This document shows positions 26,828-37,460 of a stretch of 64,000 nucleotides of DNA, piece after piece. The stretch is from Litoreibacter arenae DSM 19593. Its GTDB lineage: Bacteria > Pseudomonadota > Alphaproteobacteria > Rhodobacterales > Rhodobacteraceae. The DNA is taken from the NCBI RefSeq assembly GCF_000442275.2, contig NZ_KE557314.1:62001-126000 (forward strand), read 5' to 3'. The notes below the pieces were generated by a model that was not told the DNA's origin, searched no databases, and worked only from the letters and a program-made list of their open reading frames with translations. Within the stretch, counting starts at the first letter, position 1; each line of letters starts with the position of its first letter. Made by a program: the position numbers and the translations under genes.

Positions 26828-27481
26828 CTACCCTAGGCCAGCAACCCTCAACGCATCAATGTCCGCGCCGCAGATCGCGGCCTCGCTGCGCAGGATCTGC
26901 TCAATAGGCCAGTCCCACCAAGCAATATCCAGCAAGGCCTGCACCGTTTCCGCGTCGAACCGCATCCGCACAAGGCGGGCGGGATTACCTGCGTAGATCG
27001 CATAATCCGGCACCGCTCCCGCCACCACACTCCCCGCGCCGATAATCGCGCCGGAGCCAATACGCACCCCCGGCAATATCCGCGCGCCCTGCCCGATCCA
27101 GACGTCATTCCCGATTACCGTATCCGGCCCGGGTGCAGGCATCGAAGGACGCCCATCCCTATCGCCCCCGAACACGGCAAATGGAAAGCTGGAGAACCCG
27201 TCATGGCGGTGGTTGGCCGACGACGTGATAAACGTCACCCCATCCGCGATCTGGCAGAACTTACCGATCACCAGACGCTCTGGCGAGAACTCGTAGAGAT
27301 ACGGGGCAAGATGGGTGGCCCAATCGTCAGGAGGTTTATGTGCGCTGGCATAACTGTAGTCGCCCACAGCGATGCGCGGGTGCTTCAGGACCGGTTTCAG
27401 GAAAACCGTTCCCGAATGCGCCGAGCCATCCGGCAGGACAATCGGAAACCGTATCGAAGGTTTCGGGAAATCGTCGGACAT
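26828..27481 (-). CDS. CatB/Vat-like hexapeptide-repeat acetyltransferase
   Basis: The 217-residue product has the left-handed beta-helix repeats of the xenobiotic (chloramphenicol/streptogramin) acetyltransferase group: [22 protein letters not shown] (with the catalytic-type His pair in SANHRHDG) and [20 protein letters not shown], then [12 protein letters not shown] near the C-terminus. Relatives include true antibiotic acetyltransferases and many of unknown substrate; resistance cannot be claimed. It lies on the minus strand between tuf(B) and tRNA-Trp, 186 bases after a strong terminator, so it has its own transcript. Confidence 0.82.
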   Translation of the reverse strand: MSDDFPKPSIRFPIVLPDGSAHSGTVFLKPVLKHPRIAVGDYSYASAHKPPDDWATHLAPYLYEFSPERLVIGKFCQIADGVTFITSSANHRHDGFSSFPFAVFGGDRDGRPSMPAPGPDTVIGNDVWIGQGARILPGVRIGSGAIIGAGSVVAGAVPDYAIYAGNPARLVRMRFDAETVQALLDIAWWDWPIEQILRSEAAICGADIDALRVAGLG

Positions 27482-27607
27482 AAAAACGGCCTTTGTGGGT
27501 CTGGATTAAACTCTAAACCAGATTGCAGCTCTGCCCGCCACCCTGCCATACGTTTTGCCGACACTTTGCCGACGCCTTGCAGACCGCTATTTTAGACCCT
27601 TTCAAGC

Positions 27608-27638
27608 AAAAAGGCCGCCCCCTTCGGGACGGCCTTTT
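27608..27638 (-). terminator. Intrinsic terminator after tuf(B)
   Basis: A 13-bp stem (27609-27621 and 27626-27638, one U-G pair on the minus strand) closes a 4-base loop and continues into TTTTTGC. It lies 30-60 bases after the tuf(B) stop and resembles the tuf(A) terminator in its ggccg core and closing A-T pairs. Confidence 0.9.
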
Positions 27639-27667
27639 CTATTCACTAACCCTGAGCGGGTGACAGA

Positions 27668-28843
<1,176 letters not shown>

Positions 28844-28933
28844 AGCTTTTGGGCGCCTCAAAATTGGGGGGGCCCACCCGGCCCCGTTTCACTTCGCGCG
28901 CTACCTAGGCAGGATCGCAGGAAAAATCAAGCG

Positions 28934-29581
28934 TCAGTTGGACGTGTCTTGGCCTGCATTTCCTGCCTTGGCCGCTTCGTCCTGCTTCGCTTTTGCGGCT
29001 AACGCCTGAAGATCGTCTTTTTCCGACGCTTTCTTGGCCTCCGCATCAACGTCTTGCCCGAACAGATCGCCATTCGCGACAAGCCAGCGCTCGACCGCTT
29101 TGGCAAACTGTGCGGCCAGATTCTCCATCTGCTGCTCTTTGTCATTGAAGAAGCCGGAACCCACGAAGGTCTCGCCATCCAACTGTTCAAGGATGATCAT
29201 CTGCTTTGACCGATCTTCCAACCGCGTCTTGGTGGCGCTGTCCCAGATATGCACCGTCATGCTCATCGCGGAGCGTGGTGCCAGCGCCAGACGCCCGCCC
29301 TTTGTCGCAAGGATATAGCCGTCGAGACTGTAGCTGATGTGATAAAGCTTTTCGCCCTCATAGCGGCGGAACCGCTTGTCGATCGCAGCCTCCAGCACCT
29401 TCTCCCACTCTGCCGCCGTGGCAGTGCGCGAAACACCCATCTTTTTGGCCTGATCCGTCACCGCAACATTCAGGTCCAGCCGGAAATCACCCAGCGGCAC
29501 TTGCTCTTCGGTATCCGGGTCCGGCACCGCGCAGGCAGACAGAAGCAGCACGGTGGACAAGGCAACAAGAATGGCGCGCAT
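28934..29581 (-). CDS. Lipoprotein of unknown function (DUF6778-like)
   Basis: The 215-residue product begins with a lipoprotein signal: LLLSAC gives a lipobox with the cysteine at about residue 17. The mature part has alternating beta segments (ISYSLDGYILATKGGRLAL, MSMTVHIWD) and ends with a charged Lys/Ala/Glu helix. It resembles a family of rhodobacterial lipoproteins I know as DUF6778, from memory only. The ATG at 29581 has GGGGA 8 bases upstream and fits the signal peptide; an in-frame ATG at 29596 is possible. It is divergent from the P450 gene. Confidence 0.75.
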   Translation of the reverse strand: MRAILVALSTVLLLSACAVPDPDTEEQVPLGDFRLDLNVAVTDQAKKMGVSRTATAAEWEKVLEAAIDKRFRRYEGEKLYHISYSLDGYILATKGGRLALAPRSAMSMTVHIWDSATKTRLEDRSKQMIILEQLDGETFVGSGFFNDKEQQMENLAAQFAKAVERWLVANGDLFGQDVDAEAKKASEKDDLQALAAKAKQDEAAKAGNAGQDTSN

Positions 29582-29687
29582 GTGTTGTATCCCCATAAGT
29601 TGAGTCCCGACTGGATAACGGAGCCGCGCCAAGGGTGCAATCATACGCCGCGTTGCCGTGGCTCGAAGAGCGCATATATTGAAAGGC

Positions 29688-31049
29688 ATGAAAGACACAG
29701 CCCCCGCATATCCGCCCCGCGTCAAGCTCGTCACCGAGAAGTGGGGCATCTTGCAGTCTCTCCGGGCGGCACAGCGGAACCTCATTGAAATCATTCCCGA
29801 AATCGCGCTGCACCAGCCTATCGTCACCGGCAAGATGGGCAAGCCTTGGCACATGGTCATGGACCCCGACGCGATCCGCCGCATCCTGCGCGACAGGCTG
29901 GACGATTACCCCAAGTCCGACGTGACCAAGAACATCCTGCGCCCCGCCATCGGCGACAGCCTGTTTGTGGCCGAGGGCGCGCATTGGCGCTGGCAGCGGC
30001 GTGCGGCGGCGCCTGTGTTCTCGCACCGCAACGTGGCCAGCCTCGCGCCCATCATGAGTGCCGCCGCGGAGCGGTCTTGCGCGCGCATCGACGCGCATGT
30101 GGGGCGGGCGGCGGATATGTATTCGGAAATGGTGACGTCGACCTTCGAAGTGATCTCTGACGTCACGTTTTCGGGCGACGAAGGCTTTGACCGCGAGGCT
30201 ATCCACAAGGCGATTGACGGCTATATCGACAGCACTGCAAAGGTATCTTTGTTTGATGTCTTGGGGCTTCCGACATGGATTCCACGGCCCGGACGGATGA
30301 TGTCATCGGGCGGCATGAAGGCGATGAAATCCATGGCAGACGGGGTTATCGACAGCCGCAAGGAAAAGGCCGAGGGCGAGGTCATGGACCTTCTCGACCT
30401 GCTCATGGCGGGTGAAGACCCTGAAACCAAACGGAAAATGAATACATCCGAGCTGCGGGACAACCTGCTGACATTCATCGTCGCGGGGCACGAGACGACG
30501 GCGCTTACTCTGGCGTGGGCGCTGTATCTCTGCGCCTTCGACGAAGACGTGCAGACCCGTGCGCGGGAGGAGGCACAGGAGGTGCTGAAAGGACGGACGG
30601 CGACGGAGGCGGACTTGGAACATCTGCCCTATGTGCGTCAAATCATTGACGAAACCCTGCGTCTCTACCCGCCTGCGGCGTTCCTGTCGCGCACGGCTCA
30701 GGTGCAGGATGAGTTGTGCGGACGCCCCATCGCGCCGGGCGATACTGTGATGCTGCCGGTTTACGCGCTCCATCGGTCGCGGCTGCTGTGGGACGACCCG
30801 GATGCCTTTGACCCTGAACGATTTTCCAAGGACAAGAAAGTCGACCGCTTCGCCTATCTGCCGTTCGGAGACGGGCCACGCATCTGTATCGGGATGAGTT
30901 TCGCAGTGCAGGAAGCGGTGATCATACTGGCCACGATCCTGTCCCGGTTCAAATTCACGCGGGTGGAGGGTAAGGACCCCTACCCCGTTTTGATCCTGAC
31001 TCTAAGACCCGAAGGCGGGGTCTGGCTGAACGTCGAGCGGGCCGATTGA
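29688..31049 (+). CDS. Cytochrome P450
   Basis: The 453-residue product has the I-helix motif AGHETTALTLAWAL, the ExxR motif ETLRLYP and the haem loop FGDGPRICIGMSFA with the proximal cysteine. No membrane anchor is present, so it is a soluble bacterial monooxygenase needing separate ferredoxin and reductase; none is encoded nearby. The general sequence (DRPATEADLEHLPYVR-like ATEADLEHLPYVRQIIDE) resembles P450s of the fatty-acid or alkane-hydroxylating classes, but substrate is unknown. AAAGG lies just before the ATG at 29688; a GTG at 29658 is in frame. Confidence 0.93.
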   Translation: MKDTAPAYPPRVKLVTEKWGILQSLRAAQRNLIEIIPEIALHQPIVTGKMGKPWHMVMDPDAIRRILRDRLDDYPKSDVTKNILRPAIGDSLFVAEGAHWRWQRRAAAPVFSHRNVASLAPIMSAAAERSCARIDAHVGRAADMYSEMVTSTFEVISDVTFSGDEGFDREAIHKAIDGYIDSTAKVSLFDVLGLPTWIPRPGRMMSSGGMKAMKSMADGVIDSRKEKAEGEVMDLLDLLMAGEDPETKRKMNTSELRDNLLTFIVAGHETTALTLAWALYLCAFDEDVQTRAREEAQEVLKGRTATEADLEHLPYVRQIIDETLRLYPPAAFLSRTAQVQDELCGRPIAPGDTVMLPVYALHRSRLLWDDPDAFDPERFSKDKKVDRFAYLPFGDGPRICIGMSFAVQEAVIILATILSRFKFTRVEGKDPYPVLILTLRPEGGVWLNVERAD

Positions 31050-31060
31050 GACGCAAGATT

Positions 31061-31106
31061 TTGTACACGGCGTATGGCTTGTACAGAATTTCCTCCACTT
31101 GGTACA
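31061..31106 (+). promoter_or_regulatory. Three GTACA-type repeats, candidate operator/promoter region
   Basis: TTGTACA occurs at 31061-31067 and 31079-31085, and TTGGTACA at 31099-31106, so the shared TACA core recurs every 18-21 bases. They lie in the 245-base gap between the P450 stop and the PRC-barrel start. The spacing fits binding on one face of the helix; the middle repeat with TACATA downstream (spacer 18) could also be a promoter. Confidence 0.35.
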
Positions 31107-31294
31107 TAATCCACTGCGCAGGCAGGCAATTGTTGAGCGATATGACTGGCCCGGAAACATCTGCGCGGAGCGGCTCGCGCATTCGGCTTCGCCCGGATTC
31201 GGATGATGTTCCCTGAGAGAAATAAGACACGAGCTTGGAACAACCACAGAAGTTTAACGTTTTTTCTTCAATCGCAATTAGGAAAGGAAATGAC

Positions 31295-31714
31295 ATGACA
31301 CGCTTTACTTCTCTCGCGTTGGCTCTTGGCTTGGCAGCGGCTCCGGCGCTGGCGGAAACGCACATGGATACCGAAAATCTGATCAGAACACGCGACATCA
31401 CCGGTGGTGACATCTACACGCTGAACGGCCCGATGGACGAAGACACTTGGGGCAACTGGGAAGCGGATGGCGTTGGTCCTGACTGGAACGATATCGGTGA
31501 AATCGAAGACATCATTCTTGACCGCAGCGGTCAGATGGTCGGAATCGTTGCCGAAGTCGGCGGCTTTCTCGACATTGGTGACAAGCACGTCCTAATTCCA
31601 ATTGAAGACATGCGTCTGACACCGGTCGACGACAAGACCTACGCCGTTGTGACACGCAAGACCGAGGAACAGCTCGAAGAGATGGAATCGGTCGACGAAG
31701 GCTGGTGGAACTAA
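31295..31714 (+). CDS. PRC-barrel domain exported protein
   Basis: The 139-residue product has a Sec signal peptide (residues 1-21, ending ALAETH) and a PRC-barrel domain (IGEIEDIILDRSGQMVGIVA and KHVLIPIEDMRL). PRC-barrels are small beta barrels found in photosynthetic reaction-centre H subunits, RimM and many exported alphaproteobacterial proteins, where they probably mediate protein contacts or stress functions. The start at 31295 has AGGAAAGGA just upstream; an in-frame ATG-like codon at 31235 would mask the signal. A terminator follows. Confidence 0.88.
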   Translation: MTRFTSLALALGLAAAPALAETHMDTENLIRTRDITGGDIYTLNGPMDEDTWGNWEADGVGPDWNDIGEIEDIILDRSGQMVGIVAEVGGFLDIGDKHVLIPIEDMRLTPVDDKTYAVVTRKTEEQLEEMESVDEGWWN

Positions 31715-31740
31715 TCGCCAGTTCTTGATCTGACATATTG

Positions 31741-31766
31741 GAGGGGCTCGCTTGGGCCCCTCTTTG
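31741..31766 (+). terminator. Probable intrinsic terminator after the PRC-barrel gene
   Basis: A 7-bp G+C stem (gaggggc at 31741-31747, gcccctc at 31756-31762) with an 8-base loop is followed by TTTGC. It lies 27 bases past the stop. The T-tract is short. Confidence 0.6.
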
Positions 31767-31823
31767 CTAGTGGGCGCGGCTCCATATCAGCGCCTAGGAT
31801 AACCCTCCTGAAGCCATTCCGAC

Positions 31824-34166
31824 TCAGTCGAATTTGTAGTTCTTCGGGAATCCATATGGCGGACGTTTGCCAACGCCCGCACGCTTACCTAGCCACTCGG
31901 TCAGGTCGGGCTCATGGCGGGTTTTGCCGCCGCCCATGCCCCATGTCAGGCCGTCCTCCCACGCGAAGGTGGTCAGGTCTGACAGGCCGCCGTCTAGCTC
32001 CAGCGAGCCCTGCTTGCCACGCGCCATGTTGTATTTCTGAAGCCGCACGCCTTTGCCGCGGCCCATTTCGGGAAGCTCGGACGCGGGGAAGACCAGAAAC
32101 TTTCCATTCTGACTGACGATGGCGACGTGGTCGCCGGTGACAGGGCGGCAGACGACGGCGCGGGCGTCGTCCTTGACGTTGAGCACCTGTTTGCCGCTGC
32201 GGGTCTGGGCGACGACCTCGTCCTCGGGGACGACGAAACCGTTGCCCTCTGATGACGCGACCAGCAGTTTGCGGCCCGGTGTGTGGATGAACATATCCAC
32301 GATCTCCGCCTCGTTGGGCAGATCGACCATCAGGCGCAAAGGCTCGCCCATGCCGCGACCGCCGGGCAGGTTGGCGGCCAGCACGGTGTAGAAGCGACCG
32401 TTCGAGCCGAAGACCAGCAACTTGTCGGTGGTCTCGGCGTGGAAGATGAAGCGGCCCTCATCGCCGTCCTTGAACTTCAGTTCGCGGGTCAGGTCGATAT
32501 GACCGGTCATGGCGCGGACCCAGCCCATCTTGGAGCACACGATCGTCACCGGCTCGCGGTCGATCATGGCCTCCATCGGAACTTCCGCGATTTCGGTCGC
32601 CTCGGCAAACTGGGTGCGACGGGCGCCGCCTTCGCTGTCCTTGCCGAACTGCTTGCGCACGTCGCGCAGCTGTTCAGTGATTTTTTTCCATTGCAGGTCT
32701 TCGCTGTCGAGCAGGTCTTCGAGACCGGCGCGCTCGACCATCAATTCGTCCCGTTCGCGCTTCAACTCCATCTCTTCGAGACGGCGCAAGCTGCGCAGGC
32801 GCATGTTGAGGATGGCGTCAGCTTGAACCTCTGTCAGCGACGGCTCGCCGGTGCGGGAGGTCGGGCCGACATAGTCTTTCTCATCCATCGCACGCGGATG
32901 GTCTTTACCCCAATCCTCGAACATCAGGCCGGATTTGGGGTCGTCGTCGTAGCGGATAATGTCGATCACGCGATCAAGGTTGAGGAAGGCGAGAATGAAA
33001 CCTTCCAAGACCTCCAAACGGTGGTCGATCTTTTCCAGACGATGCTTCGAGCGGCGCTGCAACACCTCGCGGCGGTGGTCGAGGAAGGCGCGCAAAACTT
33101 CCTTGAGCGAGCAGACCTTGGGCGTGCGCCCGTCGATCAGCACGTTCATGTTGAGCGAGAACCGCACCTCCAGATCGGAGTTGCGGAACATCATGCCCAT
33201 CAGCACCTCGGGGTCGACATTCTTCGAGCGCGGCTCCAGCACGATGCGGATGTCTTCGGCGCTCTCATCACGAATATCGGCGAGGATCGGGACTTTCTTG
33301 GTCTGGATTACTTCGGCGATCTTCTCGATCAGCTTGGACTTCTGGACCTGATACGGGATCTCGGTGACGACGATCTGCCAGACGCCACGGCCCAGATCCT
33401 CGACCTCCCATTTGGAGCGCAAGCGGAAAGAGCCGCGCCCGGTGCGGTAGGCCTCAAAGATGTTTTCGCCCGGCTCGACAATGGTGCCGCCGGTCGGAAA
33501 GTCCGGTCCGGGGACGTGGTCGAGCAGGGTTTCGTCGCGGGCGTTCGGAGCCTTGATCAGGTGGATGCAGGCGTTGATCAGCTCGTCGATATTGTGGGGC
33601 GGGATGTTCGTGGCCATGCCCACCGCGATACCGCTGGAGCCATTCGCCAACAGGTTGGGGAAGGTCGCGGGCAGGACGGCGGGCTCTTCGAGCGTGCCGT
33701 CGTAGTTGGAGCGAAAATCGACCGCGTTCTCGTTGAGACCTTCCAGCAGCGCCTCGGCCACGGCGGTCATGCGGGCTTCGGTGTAACGGGCGGCGGCGGG
33801 GTTGTCGCCGTCGATATTGCCGAAGTTCCCCTGCCCGTCGACCAGCGGATAGCGGACGTTGAAATCCTGCGCCAGACGCGCCATCGCGTCATAGATCGCG
33901 GCGTCGCCATGGGGGTGGTAGTTGCCCATCACGTCGCCGGAAATCTTCGCCGATTTGCGGAAGCCGCCGTTCGAGGCCAGCTTCAGCTCCCGCATGGCAT
34001 AGAGGATTCGGCGGTGGACCGGCTTCAACCCGTCGCGCGCATCGGGCAGGGCGCGGTGCATAATAGTGGACAACGCATAGGTCAGATAGCGCTCGCCGAT
34101 TGCGCGGCGAAGCGGTTCGAGCAGCTCAGGTGGCTCCATCTGGGGGATGTCGGCGTTGTCGGACAT
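31824..34166 (-). CDS. parC: DNA topoisomerase IV subunit A
   Basis: The 780-residue product has the breakage-reunion domain with [20 protein letters not shown], the quinolone-region sequence [20 protein letters not shown] (Ser replaced by Asp/Ala as in wild-type members), and the active-site Tyr in [10 protein letters not shown]. The C-terminal half carries ParC-like beta-pinwheel repeats such as [19 protein letters not shown]. ParC with ParE decatenates daughter chromosomes. The start [11 protein letters not shown] at 34166 fits relatives; MGRYTASM at 34187 is possible, and the frame remaining open far upstream is not coding. parE is not in the window. Confidence 0.96.
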   Translation of the reverse strand: MSDNADIPQMEPPELLEPLRRAIGERYLTYALSTIMHRALPDARDGLKPVHRRILYAMRELKLASNGGFRKSAKISGDVMGNYHPHGDAAIYDAMARLAQDFNVRYPLVDGQGNFGNIDGDNPAAARYTEARMTAVAEALLEGLNENAVDFRSNYDGTLEEPAVLPATFPNLLANGSSGIAVGMATNIPPHNIDELINACIHLIKAPNARDETLLDHVPGPDFPTGGTIVEPGENIFEAYRTGRGSFRLRSKWEVEDLGRGVWQIVVTEIPYQVQKSKLIEKIAEVIQTKKVPILADIRDESAEDIRIVLEPRSKNVDPEVLMGMMFRNSDLEVRFSLNMNVLIDGRTPKVCSLKEVLRAFLDHRREVLQRRSKHRLEKIDHRLEVLEGFILAFLNLDRVIDIIRYDDDPKSGLMFEDWGKDHPRAMDEKDYVGPTSRTGEPSLTEVQADAILNMRLRSLRRLEEMELKRERDELMVERAGLEDLLDSEDLQWKKITEQLRDVRKQFGKDSEGGARRTQFAEATEIAEVPMEAMIDREPVTIVCSKMGWVRAMTGHIDLTRELKFKDGDEGRFIFHAETTDKLLVFGSNGRFYTVLAANLPGGRGMGEPLRLMVDLPNEAEIVDMFIHTPGRKLLVASSEGNGFVVPEDEVVAQTRSGKQVLNVKDDARAVVCRPVTGDHVAIVSQNGKFLVFPASELPEMGRGKGVRLQKYNMARGKQGSLELDGGLSDLTTFAWEDGLTWGMGGGKTRHEPDLTEWLGKRAGVGKRPPYGFPKNYKFD

Positions 34167-34302
34167 AGATGCTGTGTAGCGTCCCATGTGGGGAGCGTAA
34201 AGCGGCGAGATGCACGGACGGGGGAGGAAATGGGTACGTTTCCCCATGGTCGATTTGTGATAGAATGCGACAAAAGAATTTGAACACCGTGGGGAATTGT
34301 TG

Positions 34303-34809
34303 ATGTTTAAGTGGGTGGTCGGCCTTTGTGCCGGTTTGTATCTGATTTTGTTGACCATGGGCGAGCCTTCGCCCGAAGAATTGGCCGCACGCGAAAGCCG
34401 CGCGGAACGACACGTTACACGCAGCGCAAGCGTGGTAAGCGACGCGCCCGTGGTGGCAGAGGTCGAAGAGCCGGAAGTGGTCGCTGCCCCTGCCGTCGTC
34501 GAGACCATCGAATCCCCTGTTCTTGTGTCTGCCACGACCGACACCACGCCCCCCGCCGCGCCGGAACCTGTCGCCGCGCAAACCATTGCGGCACCTGCCC
34601 CCGCTGCCACCGACATTCGCCGCGTGACGGGACGGCGGGTGAACCTGCGGGCGGGGCCTTCCACCACGACCGCGATACTGGGCCGCGCGGTGCGCGACGA
34701 TACGGCGGAGGTGATCGAGTTGCTGCCGTCCGGCTGGGCCAAGGTCTATATTCTGGACACTGGACTGGAAGCCTACATCTCTGCGCAATTTCTGAGCGAC
34801 GCGGGGTAG
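34303..34809 (+). CDS. Bacterial SH3 (SH3b) domain protein with Ala/Pro-rich linker
   Basis: The 168-residue product has an N-terminal membrane segment (residues 1-18), a long low-complexity linker rich in Ala, Pro, Val and Glu (about 30-105), and a C-terminal SH3b domain with VTGRRVNLRAGPSTTTAIL and GWAKVYILDTGLEAYI. Such proteins sit at the inner membrane with the SH3 domain in the periplasm, where it often binds peptidoglycan. GGGGA precedes the ATG at 34303. It is divergent from parC (136-base gap) and 33 bases upstream of the SDR gene. Confidence 0.85.
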   Translation: MFKWVVGLCAGLYLILLTMGEPSPEELAARESRAERHVTRSASVVSDAPVVAEVEEPEVVAAPAVVETIESPVLVSATTDTTPPAAPEPVAAQTIAAPAPAATDIRRVTGRRVNLRAGPSTTTAILGRAVRDDTAEVIELLPSGWAKVYILDTGLEAYISAQFLSDAG

Positions 34810-34842
34810 CGGCGGCGCGTTGCATCGGGTAGCGCTTGGCGC

Positions 34843-35673
34843 ATGACACGCAAATCCATTCTCATCACCGGCTGTTCCTCTGGCATCGGCTACGACGCGG
34901 CCCACGCGCTGCACAAACGCGGCTGGCGGGTATTCGCCACCTGCCGCAAGCAGGAAGACTGTGACCGGCTGACCCGCGAGGGGTTGGAAAGTTTCCTGCT
35001 GGATCAAAGCGATACGGACTCGATGAGCGCCGCCATCGAAGAGGTGCTGACCCGCACCGGCGGCACTCTGGACGCGCTTTTCAACAACGCGGCTTTCGGC
35101 TTTCCGGCGGCAGTTGAGGACGTGCCGACGGACGCGCTGCGTTCGATCTTCGAAACCAACCTGTTCGGCTACCATGATCTGACGCGGCAAGTGATCCCGA
35201 TCATGCGGGCGCAGGGTCACGGGCGCATCCTGAATTGTTCCTCCGTTCTGGGCTTCGTCGCGCTCAGGTTCCGCGGGGCGTATAACAGCACCAAATTCGC
35301 GATGGAGGGGCTGACCGATACCCTGCGCATCGAGATGCGGGGCAGCGGGATCGACGTGATCCTGATCCAGCCGGGGCCGATCACGTCGAAGCTGCGGGAA
35401 AATTCGATCCCGCATTTCGAAAAATGGATCGACTGGCGATCCTCGGCCCGCAAGGCGGAGTACGAGCAAAAGGTGCTGACACGGCTCTACGAGGAGCGTG
35501 GGCCGGACACGTTCGAGCTGCCAGCCTCGGCAGTAAGCGACAAGGTCTGGCAAGCGTTGACAGACACCAACCCACGAGCCCGCTACAAGATCACCAAGCC
35601 GACATATTTGATGGCAGTATTCAAGCGCCTGTTGCCGACGCGCATGCTGGACTGGCTGATTGACCGCATGTAA
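34843..35673 (+). CDS. Short-chain dehydrogenase/reductase (SDR family)
   Basis: The 276-residue product has the Rossmann motif TGCSSGIG (9-16), NNAAFG in the fourth strand, the catalytic Ser in NCSSVLG and the YxxxK pair in AYNSTK. It is a classical SDR using NAD(P)H; the longer C-terminal region (about 185-276) with VSDKVWQALTDTNPRARYKI resembles lipid/retinol-dehydrogenase-like SDRs. The substrate is unknown. It lies 33 bases after the SH3 gene and may share its transcript. Confidence 0.9.
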   Translation: MTRKSILITGCSSGIGYDAAHALHKRGWRVFATCRKQEDCDRLTREGLESFLLDQSDTDSMSAAIEEVLTRTGGTLDALFNNAAFGFPAAVEDVPTDALRSIFETNLFGYHDLTRQVIPIMRAQGHGRILNCSSVLGFVALRFRGAYNSTKFAMEGLTDTLRIEMRGSGIDVILIQPGPITSKLRENSIPHFEKWIDWRSSARKAEYEQKVLTRLYEERGPDTFELPASAVSDKVWQALTDTNPRARYKITKPTYLMAVFKRLLPTRMLDWLIDRM

Positions 35674-35743
35674 TTCGGGTTCGCTTTTCGTGTATGCTCC
35701 GCTAGATGCAACTAAAACCATTGCAACCTACGGGGGCTGACCC

Positions 35744-35953
35744 ATGGCCGACGATCCGCTTTTCATTGTAGTCGCAGTCGCGTGTATCGCGGTGCTGATC
35801 ATCCTGCTGATCGGCATTGGCGGCTTCGCCAAAGGGGGCGAGTTCAACCGCAAACACGCCAACCGCATCATGCGCTACCGCATCGGTGCGCAATTTATCG
35901 CGGTGATCCTGATACTTGTTTTTGTCTTTTTCCGGCGCATGGGAGGCGCATGA
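35744..35953 (+). CDS. HIG1-domain-like twin-transmembrane protein
   Basis: The 69-residue product has two membrane helices (about 7-27 and 47-64) joined by the basic loop EFNRKHANRIMRYRIGAQF. This matches the hypoxia-induced (HIG1) N-terminal domain, whose alphaproteobacterial members have been linked to cytochrome oxidase assembly. The sequence starts MADDPLFIVVAVA with a ribosome site in cgggggctga upstream. It lies 4 bases before the cobalamin adenosyltransferase gene, so the two are surely co-transcribed. Confidence 0.8.
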   Translation: MADDPLFIVVAVACIAVLIILLIGIGGFAKGGEFNRKHANRIMRYRIGAQFIAVILILVFVFFRRMGGA

Positions 35954-35957
35954 CTAA

Positions 35958-36530
35958 ATGGTCGTTCTGAACAAAATCTACACCAAAACCGGCGACGCGG
36001 GCGAGACCGCTTTGGGCAACGGTACGCGGGTGGCCAAACATTCGTCACGGGTCAATGCCTATGGCACAGTGGACGAAGCGAACGCGACCGTGGGATTAGC
36101 CCGCCAGCACGCGGAGGGCGACATGGACGCGCAACTGGCGATGATCCAGAACGACCTGTTCGACCTTGGCGCGGACCTGTGCCGGCCCGATATGGAAAAA
36201 GATGCGGATGCCGAATACCCGCCGCTGCGCATGGCGGCGGCACAAGTGTCGCGGCTGGAATCCGAGATCGACGCGATGAACGCGGCGTTGGAGCCGCTGC
36301 GGTCCTTCATCCTGCCCGGTGGTTCGGCTCTCGCCGCTCAACTGCACTTATGCCGCACCGTGTCACGCCGCGCGGAGCGGCTGACCGTGGAGCTTGCTAC
36401 GATGGAATCAGTCAATCCGGACGCGGTGAAATACCTCAACCGGCTGTCGGACTGGTTCTTCGTCGCGTCGCGCATCGCCAATAATGACGGCAAGGACGAC
36501 GTGCTTTGGGTGCCGGGGGCAAATCGCTAG
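35958..36530 (+). CDS. Cob(I)alamin adenosyltransferase, PduO/MMAB type
   Basis: The 190-residue product has the N-terminal ATP-binding motif TKTGDAGETALGNGTRV and the family signature FILPGGSALAAQLHLCR followed by TVSRRAERL. It transfers the adenosyl group from ATP to cob(I)alamin, making coenzyme B12. In this organism that cofactor would serve ethylmalonyl-CoA and methylmalonyl-CoA mutases and class II ribonucleotide reductase. It is 4 bases downstream of the HIG1-like gene. Confidence 0.95.
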   Translation: MVVLNKIYTKTGDAGETALGNGTRVAKHSSRVNAYGTVDEANATVGLARQHAEGDMDAQLAMIQNDLFDLGADLCRPDMEKDADAEYPPLRMAAAQVSRLESEIDAMNAALEPLRSFILPGGSALAAQLHLCRTVSRRAERLTVELATMESVNPDAVKYLNRLSDWFFVASRIANNDGKDDVLWVPGANR

Positions 36531-36698
36531 CGCAAACATCTTGCGTTTGTGAAATTTTTACGTCTTTTTTCACCAACGCGGCGTCACAGATGGGCCTCGT
36601 GTCGATTTTAGCCTGTTTTCCGAGGCTTGTGTCCGGTATCTCGGAAAGTGGAATTACAACGTGCCTATGTCGGGCACTGATCTAGGGAGATACCGCTG

Positions 36699-37460
36699 AT
36701 GAAGGTCCTCGTACCCGTCAAACGCGTGATCGACTATAACGTGAAAGTTCGTGTGAAAGCGGACGGGAGCGGCGTCGATCTTGCAAACGTCAAAATGTCC
36801 ATGAACCCGTTCGACGAAATCGCCGTTGAGCAGGCGATCCGCCTGAAAGAGGCCGGAAAAGCCGACGAGGTCGTGGCGGTCTCCATTGGCGTTAAGCAAA
36901 GTCAGGAAACGCTGCGCACGGCGCTGGCGATGGGCGCGGACCGCGCGATCCTGATCGTGGCTGCCGATGACGTGCATAACGATATCGAGCCGCTGGCGGT
37001 TGCAAAACTGCTAAAAGCGGTTGTCGACGAAGAGCAGCCCGGTCTGGTGATCTGCGGCAAGCAGGCGATCGACAACGACATGAACGCGACCGGCCAGATG
37101 CTGGCCGCACTTCTAGGCTGGAGCCAAGCGACCTTCGCGTCCGAGTTGGACATTGACGGCGACAAGGCTGTTGTGACCCGCGAAGTGGATGGCGGCTTGC
37201 AGACGATCAAGGTCAACATGCCGACCGTCGTGACCGCTGACCTGCGCCTGAACGAACCGCGTTACGCCTCGCTGCCTAACATCATGAAGGCGAAGAAAAA
37301 GCCTTTGGACGAGAAGACACCGGCCGATTACGGCGTGGATGTCGGCAACCGGCTTGAAATCGTCAAGACGGCAGAGCCCGAGACCCGCAAGGCGGGCATC
37401 AAGGTCGCCTCGGTCGAGGAACTGGTGACGAAACTCAAAGACGAAGCGGGGGTCCTCTGA
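36699..37460 (+). CDS. etfB: Electron transfer flavoprotein subunit beta
   Basis: The 253-residue product begins [19 protein letters not shown] and contains the [18 protein letters not shown] block and the signature [20 protein letters not shown]. It binds AMP and, with EtfA, takes electrons from acyl-CoA dehydrogenases to ETF:ubiquinone oxidoreductase. GGGAG lies upstream. Its stop overlaps the etfA start by one base. Confidence 0.98.
   Translation: MKVLVPVKRVIDYNVKVRVKADGSGVDLANVKMSMNPFDEIAVEQAIRLKEAGKADEVVAVSIGVKQSQETLRTALAMGADRAILIVAADDVHNDIEPLAVAKLLKAVVDEEQPGLVICGKQAIDNDMNATGQMLAALLGWSQATFASELDIDGDKAVVTREVDGGLQTIKVNMPTVVTADLRLNEPRYASLPNIMKAKKKPLDEKTPADYGVDVGNRLEIVKTAEPETRKAGIKVASVEELVTKLKDEAGVL

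Noticed and set aside
32283-34283. Plus-strand open frame of about 666 codons opposite parC, and a minus-strand frame of 531 codons at 34126-35721 opposite the SH3 and SDR genes
   Set aside because: Low-complexity antisense translations without start signals or family resemblance; the genes on the other strand are well supported.
34167-34742. Upstream extension of the parC frame by about 190 codons
   Set aside because: The extension overlaps the SH3 gene antisense, is Thr/Ala/Ser-rich with no resemblance to ParC, and the family N-terminus begins at 34166.
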